Below are positions 50,082 through 61,146 of a stretch of DNA of 64,000 bases, in pieces (within the stretch, counting starts at the first letter, position 1; each line of letters opens with the position of its first letter). The stretch lies in NCBI RefSeq assembly GCF_030816485.1, contig NZ_JAUSYC010000001.1, forward strand, positions 992,001-1,056,000, given 5' to 3'. The translations under genes were made by a program, and so were the position numbers. This DNA comes from Arthrobacter sp. B1I2. Lineage in GTDB: Bacteria > Actinomycetota > Actinomycetes > Actinomycetales > Micrococcaceae. The notes beneath the pieces were generated by a model. That model ran no database searches. It was given only the letters and a program-made list of their open reading frames with translations, and was not told the DNA's origin.

Positions 50082-52753
50082 TCGTTACCTCCGTGTTGTC
50101 TTCGTTCGGCTCAGCGTCGCCCGAGGCGTCCTCTGACTCAACGGCCGGTGTTTCTTCTGCCATTCCTGGGGCGGCGGATTCCCCAGCGGTCCCGCCATCT
50201 TCAGCCAACGTTACGTCATCCCCCGTGGATTCATCGTCCTCAAGACCGCGTTCACTGTTGCGCGCCACCTCAATGATCCGGTCATTCTTGTCCGGTTTGG
50301 CGAAGATGACGCCCATGGTGTCACGGCCCTTGGCCGGAACACCGGCAACGGAGGACCGGACAACCTTGCCGCCCTCCATGACCACCAGGACTTCATCCTC
50401 CTCATGGACAATAAGTGCCCCTACGAGGTGGCCGCGTTCTTCCTGGTACTTGCCCACCTTGATGCCCAGGCCGCCGCGGCCCTGGAGCCGGTATTCCTCC
50501 ACCGCCGTGCGCTTGGCATAGCCGCCCTCGGTTACGACGAACACAAACGAACCGTCGGTGACAACATCGGCGGCCAGCAGTTCGTCATCCTCACGGAACT
50601 TCATGCCGGTAACGCCGGATGTGGCACGTCCCATGGGGCGCAGCGCGTCATCGGTGGCGGTGAAGCGGATCGACTGGCCCTTGCGGGACACCAGGAAGAG
50701 GTCGTCGGTTTCCGAGACAAGCTGGGCAGAGACCAGTTCATCGCCGTCGCGCAGGTTGATGGCGATCACCCCTGCGGAACGGTTCGTGTCATAGTCCTCC
50801 AGCCTGGTTTTCTTCACCAAACCCCTCTTGGTGGCCAATACCAGGTAAGGCGCCTGCTGGTAGTCCTTCAGGTCCAGGACCTGGGCGATGTGCTCATCCG
50901 GCTGGAACGCCATCAGGTTGGCCACGTGCTGGCCCTTGGCGTCCCGGCCCGCTTCCATCAGCTCGTATGCCTTGGCACGGTAGACGCGTCCCAGATTGGT
51001 GAAGAACAGCAGCCAGTGGTGGGTGGTGGTTACGAAGAAGTGCTCCACCACGTCGTCGCCGCGCAGCTGGGCACCCTTGATGCCCTTGCCGCCACGCTGC
51101 TGTGAGCGGTAGTTGTCGCTGCGGGTGCGCTTGACGTATCCGCCGCGGGTGATGGTGACCACCATCTCCTCTTCGGGGATCAGGTCCTCCATGGACATGT
51201 CGCCGTCGTAGCCCATGAGGATCCTGGTGCGGCGGTCATCGCCGTGCTTGTCCACGATCTCACCCAGTTCAGCACTGATGATCTCGCGCTGGCGCTGCTC
51301 GGAGCCCAGGATCTCCTTGTACTCGGTGATCATGGCTTCCAGCTCAGCGTGCTTTTCCTGGATCCGCTGGCGTTCCAGCGCGGCCAGGCGCCGCAGCTGC
51401 ATGTCAAGGATGGCCCGGGCCTGAAGCTCATCGATGTCCAGCAGTTCCATCAGCCCGTCACGTGCGGCCTCGGTGGTGTTGGAGGCCCGGATGAGGGGCG
51501 ATGACCTCATCCAGCATGTCCAGTGCCTTCAGGAGGGCCCGCAGGATGTGGGCTTCTTCCTCGGCCTTGCGCAGGCGGTACCGGGTGCGGCGGGCAATGA
51601 CGTCCATCTGGTGCGTCACCCAGTGTCGGATGAACGCATCAAGGCTCAGGGTCCGCGGGACACCGTCCACGATGGCCAGCATGTTGGCGGAGAAGTTGCT
51701 TTGCAGCTCGGTGTGCTTGTAGAGGTTATTCAGCACCACCTTGGGCACGGCGTCACGCTTCAGGACGATGACCAGGCGCTGCCCGGTGCGTCCGGACGTC
51801 TCGTCGCGGAGGTCGGCGATGCCCTGGATCTTGCCGTCCTTGACCAGTTCGGCGATCTTGATGGCCAGGTTGTCAGGGTTTGCCTGGTACGGAAGCTCTG
51901 TGACGACCAGGCAGGTGCGGCCCTGCAGTTCCTCAACGGCAACCACGGCGCGCATGGTGACGGAACCGCGGCCGGTCCGGTAGGCATCTTCGATGCCCTT
52001 GTGGCCAAGGATGGTGGCGCCGGTTGGGAAGTCCGGGCCCTTGACCCGTACCAGCAGTTCCTCGAGGAGTTCCTCGCGGGTGGCACCGGGGTTGGACAGG
52101 TACCACTGGACGCCTTCGGCCACTTCCCGGAGGTTGTGCGGCGGGATGTTCGTGGCCATGCCAACGGCGATGCCCGACGAGCCATTCACCAGCAGATTGG
52201 GGAACCTGGCCGGCAGGATGGTGGGTTCCTGGTTCTTGCCGTCGTAGTTGTCCTGGAAGTCGACGGTTTCCTCGTCGATGTCCCGGACCATTTCCATGGC
52301 CAGGGGGGCCATCTTGGTTTCGGTGTACCGCGGCGCCGCGGCGCCGTCGTTGCCCGGTGAACCGAAGTTGCCCTGGCCCAGCGCCAGCGGGTAGCGCATG
52401 GTCCAGTCCTGGATGAGGCGCACCAGTGCATCGTAGATGGCGGTGTCGCCGTGCGGGTGGTACTGGCCCATGACCTCGCCCACCACGCGGGCGCACTTGT
52501 TGAAGGAACGCTCGGGGCGGTACCCGCCGTCGAACATCGCGTACAGCACCCGGCGGTGTACGGGCTTGAGGCCGTCACGGACGTCGGGGAGGGCACGGCC
52601 CACGATGACGGCCATGGCGTAGTCCAGGTAGGAACGCTGCATTTCCGTCTGCAGGTCCACCTGTTCTACACGGTCGATCAGCACGTCGCCTTCAAGAACG
52701 GTGTCCGGAGTTCCGGCCTCGGGGGCGGGAATCTCGGGGGTTTCGTCGCTCAT
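50074..52753 (-). CDS. gyrA: DNA gyrase subunit A, frameshifted by one extra base
   Basis: The breakage-reunion subunit of DNA gyrase. The N-terminal frame has the QRDR ([14 protein letters not shown], with Thr at the E. coli Ser83 position and Asp108 at Asp87) and catalytic Tyr143 (PRYTE). It runs to MLDEVIA and then goes out of frame. The other frame resumes with [15 protein letters not shown] and contains the GyrA-box [10 protein letters not shown] and the C-terminal beta-pinwheel. Removing one G from GGGG (51495-51498) restores an 892-residue protein. The gene is essential, so sequence error is far likelier than loss. Confidence 0.93.
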
Positions 52754-52808
52754 TCTTTATTTTCCGTTTCAGGTATATGTCTAGTTCTGAATACTTTGGA
52801 GCGGGTCC

Positions 52809-54897
52809 TTAGATGTCCAGGAACCTGACGTCCTTGGCGTTCTGCTGGATGAAGTTGCGGCGTGATTCCACGTCTTCGCCCATGAGGACGGAGAAGATCT
52901 GGTCGGCGGCAAGGGCGTCGTCCATGGTTACCTGCAGCAGCGTGCGGTGGTCCGGGTCCATGGTGGTGTCCCACAGCTCGGTATAGTCCATCTCACCCAG
53001 GCCCTTGTAGCGCTGGATTCCGTTGTCCTTGGGTATGCGGCGTCCTGCGGCCTGCCCCGCCACCAGCTTGGCGTCGCGTTCACGGTCGCTGTAGACGTAA
53101 TCGTGCGGTGCGTTGGACCACTTGATGCGGTACAGCGGGGGTTGTGCCAGGTACACGTAGCCGTTCTCGATCAAGGGCCGCATGTAACGGAACAGCAGGG
53201 TCATCAGCAGGGTGGTGATGTGCTGACCATCCACGTCGGCATCCGCCATGAGGACAATCTTGTGGTACCGCAGCTTGGCGAGGTCGAAGTCTTCGCCGAT
53301 GCCGGTACCGAATGCGGTGATCATGGACTGGACCTCCGCGTTGCCGAGTGCCTTGTCCAGGCGGGCACGCTCCACGTTCAGGATCTTGCCGCGCAAGGGC
53401 AAAATGGCCTGCGTCTCCGGGTTGCGGCCGCGCTTGGCGGAACCACCGGCGGAGTCACCCTCCACGATGTAGACCTCGCACTTTTCCGGGTCCTTGGAAG
53501 AGCAGTCGGAAAGCTTGCCGGGCATACCGAAGGACTCCAACGGGCTCTTGCGCCGGGCGTTGTCGCGGGCCTTCCTTGCTGCCATCCGGGCCTGCGCGGC
53601 GGAGATAGCCTTGCGGATGACGTCGCGGGCGGGACCCGGGTTGCGCTCCAGCCAGTCGCCCAGGCCGTCGGTTACGACGCGCTGGACGAAGCCCTTAACC
53701 TCGGAGTTGCCCAGCTTGGTCTTGGTCTGGCCTTCGAACTGGGGCTCAGCCAGCTTGACGGAGATGACGGCTGTAAGGCCTTCACGGATGTCGTCGCCGG
53801 TGAGGTTGTCATCCTTCTCCTTGATGATGCCCTTTTCCCGGGCGTACCGGTTGATGAGGGACGTCAGGGCAGCGCGGAAACCTTCTTCGTGGGTGCCGCC
53901 CTCATGGGTGTTGATGGTGTTCGCGTAGGTGTGCACGCTCTCCGAGTAGGCGCTGGTCCACTGCATCGCCATTTCAAGGGCAATCTTGCGTTCCGTGTCC
54001 TCGGTTTCGAACGCGATGACGTCCTCGTGGACCACCTCCACCTTCTTGCCGGAATTCAGGTGCTTGACGTAGTCCAGCAGGCCATCGTTGTACTGGTACA
54101 CCACGGTGCGGTGTTCGGCCTTGACCTCACCCTCGGTGCTGAGGTCGTCAAGGTCCAGATCGCCGTCCGCGTCATCGCCGGCTTCCTCGCGCTCATCCGT
54201 GAGCGTGATGCGCAGTCCCTTGTTCAGGAACGCCATCTGCTGGAAACGGGCACGAAGCGTCTCAAAGTCGAACTCGGTGCTTTCGAAGATCGCCGGATCC
54301 GGATAGAAAGTCTGGGTGGTGCCCGTGGCGTCGGTCTCTTCGCCCTTGACCAGGCTGCCATGGGGCTTGCCACCGTCGGCAAACGACATTCTCCACACGT
54401 GCCCCTGGCGCCGCACCTCGGTGTCCACGCGGCTGGAAAGGGCGTTGACCACCGAGATACCCACGCCGTGCAGGCCACCGGAGACGGCGTATCCGCCGCC
54501 CGCCGAACTTGCCGCCGGCATGCAGGATGGTCATGACCACCTCGACGGTGGGTTTGTGTTCGGTGGGGTGCATGTCCACCGGGATGCCGCGGCCGTCATC
54601 CACCACCTTGACGCCGCCGTCAGCCTGCAGGACTACCTCAATATGGCTGCAGTAGCCGGCCAGCGCCTCGTCCACAGAGTTGTCCACCACTTCGTAGACC
54701 AGGTGGTGCAGGCCACGGGGTCCCGTGGAGCCGATGTACATACCGGGACGCTTGCGGACAGCTTCCAGGCCCTCAAGCACAGTGATGTCACTGGCCCCAT
54801 ATTCCCGTTGATTGCCCACGGCAGCCGGGGTATCCGGGGTGCGGCCATCCTCGACTGCTGTATCTGCTGCCAGAATATCTGTATTGTCGTTAGCCAC
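52809..54897 (-). CDS. gyrB: DNA gyrase subunit B, frameshifted by one extra base
   Basis: The ATPase subunit of gyrase. The first frame has the GHKL nucleotide site ([22 protein letters not shown]) and ends in [10 protein letters not shown]; the second resumes with [20 protein letters not shown]. Toprim motifs ([25 protein letters not shown]) are intact. One extra C in CCC (54499-54501) causes the shift; removing it gives 695 residues. GTG 54897 is chosen because [10 protein letters not shown] is a typical actinobacterial start. It is separated by 55 bases from gyrA and co-transcribed. Confidence 0.93.
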
Positions 54898-55276
54898 AGG
54901 CGCTGCGACTCCTCTGTTCTCGATGATGGCCGGCCGGTTTCTCTTCCCCCAGGGAAAAGCCACCGCCAACAGGCACAAACTTATGGCGCCGGTGACTTGC
55001 TGACGGTTGGTGATCCGCGCTCCACACGCGGAAAGCGCGCGGAGAACGGACTGAAGTCAACGTTTCATCCGCGCCCAGTTATCTACTCAGATTCTACCGC
55101 GAACAGCCTCATATCCCCGCATTCCAGGGCCTCCGGCACCAGCGAACATGGCTCTGCGAGGCTCTCCGTCCTGCCTAGGGCGGCCCAACGGTACGCCCTC
55201 CGGGTGCCTATACACGCTTCGGCCCTTGCAGCGCCCTACACGCCTTCGAACGCAGTTTCAAGAGGTGCCGGCCGGA
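54898..55276 (-). promoter_or_regulatory. gyrB upstream region
   Basis: A 379-base gap that must hold the gyrB promoter. No consensus pair, DnaA box or large hairpin was recognised; GAGGAG lies 11 bases before the gyrB GTG. No gene seen. Confidence 0.4.
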
Positions 55277-55831
55277 CTATCCGTACGTGTCCCGGGGGCC
55301 GCGGCCGTTGACACTGCGTCCACCCTTGCGCCAGCTCGGTGCCGAGGGGCCCAGTACCTGGATGCTGGTCACCACGCCGTCTCCGAGTTCCCGGCGGAAT
55401 TTCTCGAGGAGGCTGCTGCTCAAAAGCCTGAGCTGGGTGGCCCAGGCAGTGGAATCGCACCGCACGTGCAGGGTGGTGTCGGTAAAGCTTTCGGGTGTGC
55501 AGTGGGCCGAGATTTCGGGTCCCACCAGGGTGGCCCACTCCGCCATGACGGAGCCGACGGCCACCGGCGAGGTCCAGCCGCGCTCTGCCACGAGCCGTCC
55601 AACAACCTTTCCCAAGCCCAATGGATCGCGGCCGGTGGCATGGAACTGGCTGAAGCCCCGGGTGTCACGGATACCGCCTTTAGCCTTTTGCGAGCCCGGC
55701 CGGGCCACCCTGCGGCGGACTTCACCACGCGCGGCCGCGGCTTCGCGCATCCGGTTCAGCGCGGCCTGCGGGGCATCGATGTTGTCAGGCTCGCGGCCGG
55801 GCTGCCGCCCGCCGTCCTGCTCACTGCTCAT
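55277..55831 (-). CDS. dciA: DciA-type (DUF721) replication protein
   Basis: A 184-residue DUF721 protein: the conserved core is GWTSPVAVGSVMAEWATLVGPEI, then HCTPESFTDTTLHVRCDSTAWATQLRLL and LLEKF. DciA-family proteins load the DnaB helicase in bacteria lacking DnaC/DnaI. The N-terminus is a disordered, basic stretch. ATG 55831 overlaps the recF stop by 11 bases and has GGGAGG upstream. Its place between recF and gyrB is the standard actinobacterial arrangement. Confidence 0.88.
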   Translation of the reverse strand: MSSEQDGGRQPGREPDNIDAPQAALNRMREAAAARGEVRRRVARPGSQKAKGGIRDTRGFSQFHATGRDPLGLGKVVGRLVAERGWTSPVAVGSVMAEWATLVGPEISAHCTPESFTDTTLHVRCDSTAWATQLRLLSSSLLEKFRRELGDGVVTSIQVLGPSAPSWRKGGRSVNGRGPRDTYG

Positions 55832-57026
55832 CAATACCTCCCGGGATGACTTTCACCCGCCGCCCGGACAGCTCTTCCGGAATATCGGCGTCGACGGCGG
55901 CGGTCACCAGGACCTGTTCCGCGCCGGAGACTATAGCCGCAAGTTTACGCCGGCGCTGGACGTCCAGTTCAGCAAAGACGTCGTCCAGGATGAGGATGGG
56001 AGCCGAACCGCCGGTCCGGGCATCGTCCAGCATCACGTAGTAGGAGGCCAGGCGGAGGGACAGACACATCGACCAGGTTTCCCCATGGGAGGCATATCCC
56101 TTGGCGGGCGCCTGGCCCAGCATCAGCTCAAGTTCGTCGCGGTGCGGCCCAACGAGGGATATGCCCCGTTCCAGTTCCTTCTTCCGGGACTCGGCAAAGG
56201 CCTGGACATACCGTTCCGTCAGCTGCTCCACCGAGAGAAGACGCAGGTCATCCTGCTCATCCGAAGAACCTCCGGCAGCGGTGCGCTGCGCACTTCCGGC
56301 CGGAACGCCGTCGTCGTCCATCTGGTTCTGCAGCGTTGAGCGGTAGGTGGCATCAGCCGCTTTGGTTCCGTCCGTGAGCCCCGCGTAGGCCCGGGCCAGG
56401 TGCGGCCGGAGCCGTTCCACCAGCTCCAGCCGGGCGTGCAACAGCTCCGCTCCGGCCCGGGCCATGTGCTGGTCCCACACGTCAAGGGTCGATTCATGCG
56501 CGGCAGTGAACTTTCCGGCCCGCGCGGACTTGAGCAGTGCATTGCGTTGTTTCAGGACACGGTCGTAGTCACTGCGGGTGGCGGCGTGGTGCGGGATGAG
56601 GCTGGCCAGCAGCTCATCCAGGAAACGGCGGCGGTTGGACGGATCACCCTTGACCAATGCCAGGTCCTCCGGGGCGAAAAGGACAGTCTGGCAAATGCCG
56701 AGCAGGTCGCGGGCACGCACCGGGTTGCTGCGGTTGATACGTCCCCGGTTGGCACGGCCTGCGTTGATTTCAAGCTCAAGGACCGTGGTCTGGGTGCCGC
56801 GTACCAGCCGGGCACGCACGAGGGCCCGGTCCGTGCCGAACCTCAGCAGCGGTGCATCGGAACTCACCCGGTGTGAGCTGAGCGTGGCCAGGTAGCCGAT
56901 GGCCTCCATGAGGTTGGTCTTGCCGATGCCGTTGTACCCCACCAGGACGGTGACGCCCGGGCCCAGCGCGAGGTCAACCTGGGCATAACTGCGGAAGTCG
57001 GTCAGTGAAAGGTGTTCCAGATACAC
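55821..57026 (-). CDS. recF: DNA replication and repair protein RecF
   Basis: A 401-residue SMC-like ATPase. Walker A is GYNGIGKT (30-37), Walker B LILDDVFAELD near 345, and the ABC signature lies near GETWSMCLSLRLAS. It acts with RecO/RecR in loading RecA at gaps. It overlaps dciA and lies 45 bases from gnd. Confidence 0.94.
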   Translation of the reverse strand: MYLEHLSLTDFRSYAQVDLALGPGVTVLVGYNGIGKTNLMEAIGYLATLSSHRVSSDAPLLRFGTDRALVRARLVRGTQTTVLELEINAGRANRGRINRSNPVRARDLLGICQTVLFAPEDLALVKGDPSNRRRFLDELLASLIPHHAATRSDYDRVLKQRNALLKSARAGKFTAAHESTLDVWDQHMARAGAELLHARLELVERLRPHLARAYAGLTDGTKAADATYRSTLQNQMDDDGVPAGSAQRTAAGGSSDEQDDLRLLSVEQLTERYVQAFAESRKKELERGISLVGPHRDELELMLGQAPAKGYASHGETWSMCLSLRLASYYVMLDDARTGGSAPILILDDVFAELDVQRRRKLAAIVSGAEQVLVTAAVDADIPEELSGRRVKVIPGGIDEQ

Positions 57027-57071
57027 GCGGTTTTCGGCAATTCTGGGAACACTTCTGGTTCCCGGTGGGTG

Positions 57072-57956
57072 CTACTTGGCGGGACGGGTCGCGTGCCCGC
57101 CAAACTGGTGGCGCAGCGCGGAAACCATTTTCATGGCAGGAGAGTTGTCTTCCCGGGATGCGAACCGGGCGAACAGCGCAGCGGTGATGGCCGGCGCGGG
57201 GACTGCGTTGGCAATGGCTTCTTCCACTGTCCACCGGCCCTCGCCCGAATCCTCCACGTAATCATCGATCGAGGACAGTCCAGGATCCTCATCCAGTGCC
57301 TTGACCATGAGGTCAAGCAGCCATGAGCGGACCACCGTACCCTTTTGCCAGGCCCGGAATGTGCCGGGCAGGTCGGTGACGATGTCTTTGGCCGCGAGAA
57401 GTTCATAACCCTCGGCATACGCCTGCATCAGGCCGTATTCGATCCCGTTGTGGACCATCTTGGCGTAGTGGCCGGCACCGACTCCGCCGACGTGTACAAA
57501 GCTGTCCGCGCGCTCACCTTCGGGGCGCAGCGCATCAAAGACCGGCAAGGCGCGCTCGATGTCCGCGGCGTCGCCGCCGGCCATCAGACCATAGCCGTTC
57601 TGCAGGCCCCAGACGCCGCCCGAAACACCGCAGTCCGCGAAGCGGATCCCTTTGGTGGCAAGCAGTTCACCGTGCCTCTGGTCTTCGGTGAACCGGGAGT
57701 TGCCGCCATCGATGACCAGGTCGCCCGGCTGCAGTTTCTCACTGAGTTCCGTGATCACGGCATCAGTAATGGCCCCGGACGGAACCATCACCCAAATGAT
57801 CCTGGGCGCAGGGACAGCGGCTATCAGGTCATCGACGCTGGGGGCATCAGTGACGTCGGGGTTCCGGTCGTAGCCAGTGACCTCCACTCCGCCCTTGCGC
57901 AGCCGCTCACGCATGTTGAATCCCATTTTGCCGAGGCCGATCAGTCCAATGTGCAT
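57072..57956 (-). CDS. gnd: 6-phosphogluconate dehydrogenase (short NAD-type, decarboxylating)
   Basis: A 294-residue GndA/YqeC-type enzyme. GLGKMG (8-13) binds the cofactor, DGGNSRFTED the phosphogluconate region, and KMVHNGIEYGLMQAYAEG is the catalytic helix with the Lys. It is much shorter than E. coli Gnd (about 470), as in the dnaN-recF linked copies of actinobacteria. It oxidises 6-phosphogluconate to ribulose 5-phosphate. ATG 57956 is chosen over the longer frame start because IGLIGLGKMG must be N-terminal. Confidence 0.91.
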   Translation of the reverse strand: MHIGLIGLGKMGFNMRERLRKGGVEVTGYDRNPDVTDAPSVDDLIAAVPAPRIIWVMVPSGAITDAVITELSEKLQPGDLVIDGGNSRFTEDQRHGELLATKGIRFADCGVSGGVWGLQNGYGLMAGGDAADIERALPVFDALRPEGERADSFVHVGGVGAGHYAKMVHNGIEYGLMQAYAEGYELLAAKDIVTDLPGTFRAWQKGTVVRSWLLDLMVKALDEDPGLSSIDDYVEDSGEGRWTVEEAIANAVPAPAITAALFARFASREDNSPAMKMVSALRHQFGGHATRPAK

Positions 57957-58001
57957 GATGGAACTCTTTTCTGCGCTAGTGGGAGGGTGGGTAGCCAAAC
58001 T

Positions 58002-58034
58002 GCGTGGGCCCACGCGGCCAGGGAACCCTGGCCG
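58002..58034. repeat. two adjacent perfect palindromes between gnd and dnaN
   Basis: GCGTGGGCCCACGC (58002-58015) is a perfect 14-bp palindrome; CGGCCAGGG/CCCTGGCCG (58015-58034) is a perfect 9-bp inverted repeat with a 2-base centre. The second could act as the dnaN terminator, though no T-run follows. Confidence 0.5.
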
Positions 58035-58063
58035 AGCTTGCGAGGCGAGGGTGGCGGTGGGGA

Positions 58064-59188
58064 CTAGTTGGGAAGGCGGACGGGCATCACGAGGTAGCGG
58101 TAGTCGTCCTGGTCTTCGCCATCGGCCTCTGCCTGGGCCGTGATCATGGCCGGCTTGGGCGCCGTGGTGAATGAGAACCGGACAAACTTGGTCTCGATGA
58201 CGCTGAGGCCCTCGATCAGGTAATGCGGGTTGAAAGCCACGGTGATGTCATCGCCGGACAGCTGCGCCTCGAGCTCTTCGGATGCCTGGGCGTCCTCGCC
58301 GGTGCCGGCGTCCAGGTTCAGCAGGCCCGCGGTGAAGGCGAGCCTGACCGGGGTGTTGCGTTCCGCAACGAGCGAGACACGGCGCACGGCTTCCACCAGT
58401 TCCTGGGTCTGGACCGTGGCGTGGATGGGGGTGGACTCGGGGAACAGGGAACGGATCTTGGGGTAGTCACCATCCACCAGCAGCGACGTGGTGGTGCGGC
58501 CGCCGCTTTCGAATCCGATGAGCCGGCTGTCGTCGTCGGAGAGTGCGAGGTTGATGTCCCCGCTGTTGCCCAATGTCTTGGCTACCTCGTTCAGGGTTTT
58601 GGCCTTAACCAGGGCACTGGTGGAGATGCCGGGAGTGACTGGCTTCCAGGGTACTTCGCGCATCGCCAGCCGGTAACGGTCCGTCGCCAGAAGCGTGATG
58701 AGGTCGTCCTCTATCTCCATCCGCACGCCGGTGAGGATGGGAAGCGTGTCGTCCTTGCTTGCGGCGATGATGACCTGGGAAACGGCCTGGGCAAAGGCGT
58801 CCCCCGGAACGGTTCCGCTGATCGCAGGCAGGGCAGGCAGTGGGGGGTATTCGGCTTCAGGCATTGTGGCCAGGTGGAAGCTGCTTCGACGGCAGGTAAG
58901 CGTGACTTTGTTGCCATCGGTTTCGACGTCCACCGGCGCAGAAGGCAGGCTTCGGCAGATGTCGGCGAGCAGCCGGCCCGAAACCAGAATGGTGCCTTCG
59001 TCCCTGATATCTGCCGTGATTTCCAGCCTTGCCGAGGTCTCATAGTCGAAGCTGGAGAGGCTGACGGTTCCTGCTTCAGCCTTCAAAAGCAGGCCGGAGA
59101 GGACAGGCACTGGCGGCCGCGGAGACAACGACCGGGCTGTCCATGTGACGGCTTCTGCCAGGACGTCCCGATCGACTCTGAACTTCAC
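58064..59188 (-). CDS. dnaN: DNA polymerase III beta sliding clamp
   Basis: A 374-residue three-domain clamp. It starts FRVDRDVLAEAVTWTARSL, each domain being about 120 residues (TRVEITADI; GVRMEIEDDLITLLATDR; RLAFTAGLLNLDAG), and ends with the conserved MPVRLPN C-terminus. It encircles DNA and tethers polymerases. The start is GTG with AAAGGCGG upstream. It follows oriC in the usual order. Confidence 0.95.
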   Translation of the reverse strand: MKFRVDRDVLAEAVTWTARSLSPRPPVPVLSGLLLKAEAGTVSLSSFDYETSARLEITADIRDEGTILVSGRLLADICRSLPSAPVDVETDGNKVTLTCRRSSFHLATMPEAEYPPLPALPAISGTVPGDAFAQAVSQVIIAASKDDTLPILTGVRMEIEDDLITLLATDRYRLAMREVPWKPVTPGISTSALVKAKTLNEVAKTLGNSGDINLALSDDDSRLIGFESGGRTTTSLLVDGDYPKIRSLFPESTPIHATVQTQELVEAVRRVSLVAERNTPVRLAFTAGLLNLDAGTGEDAQASEELEAQLSGDDITVAFNPHYLIEGLSVIETKFVRFSFTTAPKPAMITAQAEADGEDQDDYRYLVMPVRLPN

Positions 59189-59724
59189 GGAAGGGTGCCG
59201 CCTTTCATTGCTGCTGCCATGTGAACCCGGGAATTTCGCTGGGAAACTCCGGAAGAAGTTGGGCGCGCCCTGGTTGGTGCATGGTCCATGGATACCGAAA
59301 CCACACGAAAACCCAAGGATGGGAGCGCTGCTGACAGCTTAGCCGGAAGATCCGGGATTAACCCATCCCCCGGGGTCCGGTCCTGCTCCCCACCGGGGCC
59401 GGCAGGCCCCTCGTCGGACGTTCGGATTGGTCTTGTTGTTTGAGGGATTTCAATTTCTTGGGATTTGTAGTGTTAATAACTGCTGTGGAAACTGTGGATA
59501 ACCCCATCCTGCCCCGCGGATTGGCGGTTAAGCCCTGTTCACGGGTTGTGTGTTAAGGGGTTTTAAACAGGGTGTGGATGGGGACAACGGGAAAGCCCAT
59601 TTTTAACGATCCACAGGCGCCTTAAGGGTTTTAAGCCCATTAACCGCGCTTGTCCCCTTAACTATCCACAGGCTTATCCACATGCCCCTGTTAATAAGGT
59701 ATAGAGCAGGCCGCGCACTGTGGA
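59189..59724. other. oriC, chromosomal replication origin (dnaA-dnaN intergenic region)
   Basis: A 536-base non-coding gap. Perfect DnaA boxes: TGTGGATAA (59493-59501) and TTATCCACA (59674-59682). Near-boxes include CTATCCACA (59662-59670), TGTGGATGG (near 59573), GATCCACAG (near 59609) and TGTGGATCA (59719-59727, across the dnaA stop). An AT-rich tract at about 59431-59480 and TTAATAAGGTATAG near 59691 are candidate unwinding elements. Size, boxes and flanking genes make this the main origin. Confidence 0.9.
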
Positions 59725-61146
59725 TCAGGAGTCCCGTTGTTGCTGCTTGATCCGGTTGGTCAGCTCCGTCACCTGGTTGTAAATCACACGGCGCTCGGCC
59801 ATCAGTTCGCGGATCTTCCGGTCGGCGTGGATAACCGTGGTGTGGTCGCGGCCGCCGAGTTCCTGCCCGATCTTGGGAAGTGACATGTCCGTCAGCTCCC
59901 GGCACAGGTACATGGCGATCTGCCTGGCGGTCACCAGCGTCCGGGTGCGGGACTTGCTGCACAGTTCTTCCATGCTGAGCTTGAAGTAGTCAGCCGTCTG
60001 CTGGAGGATCTGGGCGGACGTAATCTCCTGCGCGCCATCGTCCGTGATCAGATCCTTGAGGACCATCTCGGCGAGGGCGACATCCACGGGCTGGCGGTTC
60101 AGGCTTGCGAAGGCCGTGACCCGGATCAGTGCACCTTCAAGTTCGCGGATGTTGCTGGAAATCTTGGAAGCGATGTACTCCAGGGCATCATCCGGGGCCG
60201 ACAGGCCCTCGCTCAGTGCCTTCTTGCGGAGGATGGCGATGCGGGTCTCGAGTTCCGGCGGCTGGATGTCCGTCAGCAGCCCCCACTCGAACCGGGACTT
60301 CATCCGGTCCTCGAACCCTGCCAGCAGCTTGGGCGGCTGGTCCGAGGTGATGACCACCTGCTTGTTGTTGTTGTGCAGTGAGTTGAAGGTGTGGAAGAAC
60401 TCCTCCAGCGTCCGGTCCTTGCCGGCCAGGAACTGGATGTCATCAATGAGCAGCACGTCCACATTCCGGTACGTGGTCTTGAAGCTCGCACCTTCGTCGT
60501 CGCGGATGGAGTTGATGAAGTCGTTGGTGAATTCTTCGGAGTTGACGTAGCGGACGCGGATGCCGCTGTACAGCCGCCGGGCGTAGTGGCCGATGGCGTG
60601 CAGGAGGTGCGTCTTGCCCAGCCCCGAGTCGCCGTAGATGAAGAGCGGGTTGTACGCCTTGGCCGGAGCTTCGGCGACGGCGACGGCGGCGGCGTGCGCA
60701 AAGCGGTTCGAGGAACCGATCACGAACGTGTCGAAGACGTACTTGGGGTTCAGCCGGCCAAACTCGTGGGAAGTGCTGGGCAGCATGGGCTGCGGCTTCT
60801 GCTCGATCAGCTGGTCGGGTGCGTAAGCGGGTTCGACGACCGGCTCAGGCTCCTTGTGGACGGGAACCAGATCGGTGTCGACATCGATGGCGCAGCGGAT
60901 GTCTTCGGAGAAGACGTTATGGAGGGCATCGTCCAGCGCGTCCTTGACCTGGGTCTGCAGCACTTCCCTGGTGAGCTCGTTGGGAACGGCCACCAGGAGG
61001 GTGGATCCGATCAGGCCCTGCGCCTGGGCCAGGATGACAAAGCCCCGCTGGCGTGGTGAGACGCGGTGGTCCTGTTCCAGCAGGCTGACAACCCGGCGCC
61101 AGGAACTTCCGACAGTATTGGCGTGGTTGGCTTCGTCTACTGTCAT
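59725..61146 (-). CDS. dnaA: chromosomal replication initiator DnaA
   Basis: A 473-residue initiator. Domain I is at 1-90, linker 90-135, the AAA+ domain with Walker A GDSGLGKT (172-179) and Walker [14 protein letters not shown], and domain IV with the DnaA signature [15 protein letters not shown] near 430. It binds DnaA boxes at oriC and opens the duplex. ATG 61146 has GAGGGAA upstream; a TTG just before it is unlikely. Boxes upstream suggest autoregulation. Confidence 0.96.
   Translation of the reverse strand: MTVDEANHANTVGSSWRRVVSLLEQDHRVSPRQRGFVILAQAQGLIGSTLLVAVPNELTREVLQTQVKDALDDALHNVFSEDIRCAIDVDTDLVPVHKEPEPVVEPAYAPDQLIEQKPQPMLPSTSHEFGRLNPKYVFDTFVIGSSNRFAHAAAVAVAEAPAKAYNPLFIYGDSGLGKTHLLHAIGHYARRLYSGIRVRYVNSEEFTNDFINSIRDDEGASFKTTYRNVDVLLIDDIQFLAGKDRTLEEFFHTFNSLHNNNKQVVITSDQPPKLLAGFEDRMKSRFEWGLLTDIQPPELETRIAILRKKALSEGLSAPDDALEYIASKISSNIRELEGALIRVTAFASLNRQPVDVALAEMVLKDLITDDGAQEITSAQILQQTADYFKLSMEELCSKSRTRTLVTARQIAMYLCRELTDMSLPKIGQELGGRDHTTVIHADRKIRELMAERRVIYNQVTELTNRIKQQQRDS

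Noticed and set aside
54490..54510. Programmed ribosomal frameshift in gyrB or gyrA
   Set aside because: No slippery heptamer with a pseudoknot was visible, and the same one-base-extra pattern occurs in unrelated small genes. Sequence error explains all cases.
54898..55276. DnaA box in the gyrB upstream region
   Set aside because: Only AGTTATCTACT was found, with too many mismatches.
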